From the NCBI GenBank assembly GCA_002425825.1, contig DIMZ01000047.1:1-7893 (forward strand): a stretch of 7,893 bases of DNA. Direction: 5' to 3'. Shown one piece after another: positions 7,098-7,893 of this stretch (its first letter is position 1; every line of letters begins with the position of its first letter). The notes under the pieces are model-generated. The model did not search any database. It was not told the DNA's origin and saw only the letters and a program-made list of their open reading frames with translations. The DNA is from Cloacimonetes bacterium UBA5553 (GTDB taxonomy: Bacteria; Cloacimonadota; Cloacimonadia; Cloacimonadales; Cloacimonadaceae). Made by a program: the position numbers and the translations under genes.

Positions 7098-7718
7098 CTA
7101 CTTACCGCTTGTATCGCGCCAGGCAGTATGGATATAGTCCAGTTCAAAGCCCTTGCGCATCAGAGAGGCAAACACCTTTTCCTTCACTTTATTTTCGGGC
7201 AACCCGCTGTGTTGCAGCCTTAGCTTCAGCACCATTTCTTTTAGGTGTTCCATGCTGTCTGCTGGGTTGTAAAGCTCACTCAGCACAGGCTCCCACAGCT
7301 CGGACGGCAGCTTGTGTTCACGCAGTTTGCTTACTATGTGCATCTTGCTTTTGCCTCGCTCGATAAGCGAAGTGATAAGAATGCGCACAAAGCGGCTGTC
7401 GTCTATGTATTTACGCTGAAGGTAATCACTTACTATACGCTTAATTATGCTATTATGCACGTGCTTACGGGAGAGATACTCACGGCATTGATAGCTGCTA
7501 TGCTCGCTATCGGCAAGGTATTTCAGCAGTTGTTCGCGGCTTTGCTTTTCTATAAGGGCAAGAAGCTCGTCCGCCGCCTCCGGACTAATCTCACCTTCAA
7601 AAGGAACGGGATACAAACTAAGGAGGGTTCTGTCACTAAGAACCCCCCAGCTAAGGTTGTCTATTATAATCTGAGAGCTTTTATCGCGCTCAAATATCTT
7701 CTTGATCGTCAGCAGCAT
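7098..7718 (-). CDS. recX: RecX family regulatory protein
   Basis: RecX binds RecA filaments and limits or modulates their extension and activity during recombination and the SOS response. The 206-aa protein shows the usual layout. An N-terminal beta-hairpin segment (residues 2-38) is followed by three-helix repeats: around 60-100 ([21 protein letters not shown]), 101-150 ([20 protein letters not shown] and [14 protein letters not shown], the most RecX-like part), and 155-200 ([20 protein letters not shown], then [11 protein letters not shown]). The assignment is reinforced by recA lying immediately upstream on the same strand. The ATG at 7718 lies inside recA, 29 nt before that gene ends. 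It has no well-placed ribosome-binding site: the nearest GGAGG, at 7747-7743, is 24 nt away. Translation is therefore probably coupled to recA. No later in-frame start keeps the N-terminal domain. Confidence 0.88.
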   Translation of the reverse strand: MLLTIKKIFERDKSSQIIIDNLSWGVLSDRTLLSLYPVPFEGEISPEAADELLALIEKQSREQLLKYLADSEHSSYQCREYLSRKHVHNSIIKRIVSDYLQRKYIDDSRFVRILITSLIERGKSKMHIVSKLREHKLPSELWEPVLSELYNPADSMEHLKEMVLKLRLQHSGLPENKVKEKVFASLMRKGFELDYIHTAWRDTSGK

Positions 7719-7893
7719 TGTCGTCCGGCGTGCTGGTGAATTCCTCCGGGTTAATCTTATCCCGCAGTTTGGCTTCTATTTCGGCTAATAAATCCGGGTT
7801 TTCTTTTAAGTAAATCTTGGTTTTGTCTGCGCCCTGGCCAAGCTTGGCATCGTTGTATGAGAACCAGGAGCCGCTCTTTTTTACTATGTCGTG
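7690..7893 (-). CDS. recA: RecA recombinase, C-terminal 67 residues (5'-partial)
   Basis: RecA forms filaments on single-stranded DNA, drives strand exchange and triggers LexA self-cleavage. Only the C-terminal domain is visible, entering at the window's right edge. It reads [20 protein letters not shown], then a Gly-Ala linker, [20 protein letters not shown] and an acidic tail rich in Asp ([13 protein letters not shown]) before TGA at 7692-7690. The [10 protein letters not shown] and [10 protein letters not shown] stretches are hallmarks of RecA, and the acidic tail is the usual autoregulatory C-terminus. The last 29 nt also encode the start of recX in another frame. The rest of the gene, including the Walker A motif, lies outside the window. 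Confidence 0.97.
   Translation of the reverse strand, partial: HDIVKKSGSWFSYNDAKLGQGADKTKIYLKENPDLLAEIEAKLRDKINPEEFTSTPDDNAADDQEDI

Noticed and set aside
7245..7739. Plus-strand 164-codon frame antisense to recX and recA
   Set aside because: It is a shadow of two well-recognised minus-strand genes, with no ribosome-binding site or recognisable domain.

Overview
The window most likely comes from a Gram-negative bacterium of the FCB group. Candidatus Cloacimonadota is my best guess: it fits the very long secreted gingipain-type protein built from repeated Asn/Gly-rich Ig-like domains, FnIII domains and an FCB-style beta-sandwich module, next to a small predicted outer-membrane barrel protein. 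This rests on domain style and gene content only; no rRNA or other decisive marker is present. Base composition looks even across the window. I see no transposase, integrase, CRISPR array, tRNA or rRNA.

Layout. 1-4587 (+) is the 3' part of a giant secreted peptidase C25 (gingipain-like) gene whose start and catalytic core lie before the window. A perfect 13-bp hairpin at 4606-4639, with an A-run before it and a T-run after it, can terminate this gene and the convergent gene opposite. 4669-5412 (-) encodes a 247-aa protein with a signal peptide and a predicted outer-membrane beta-barrel. 5413-5737 is the only long gene-free stretch. It holds a candidate promoter for the barrel gene, an unusual self-complementary element (5549-5605), a pair of ACCGGT palindromes and the terminator of eno. 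5738-7015 (-) is a complete enolase gene with a near-ideal ribosome-binding site and a candidate promoter of its own. 7098-7718 (-) is recX. 7690-7893 (-) is the 3' end of recA, which overlaps the start of recX by 29 nt.

How the genes work together. recA and recX form a translationally overlapping DNA-repair pair in which RecX restrains RecA. eno follows 82 nt downstream on the same strand and could be read from the recA-recX transcript, from its own promoter, or both; it ends at a clear intrinsic terminator. The barrel gene is a separate unit, and the giant exoprotein gene converges on it. Apart from their shared terminator I see nothing that ties the barrel protein to the peptidase functionally.

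No clearly new multi-gene system is visible. The items most worth a second look are the intergenic element able to form several mutually exclusive hairpins, the duplicated beta-sandwich module in the giant protein, and that protein's lack of a recognisable C-terminal sorting domain.
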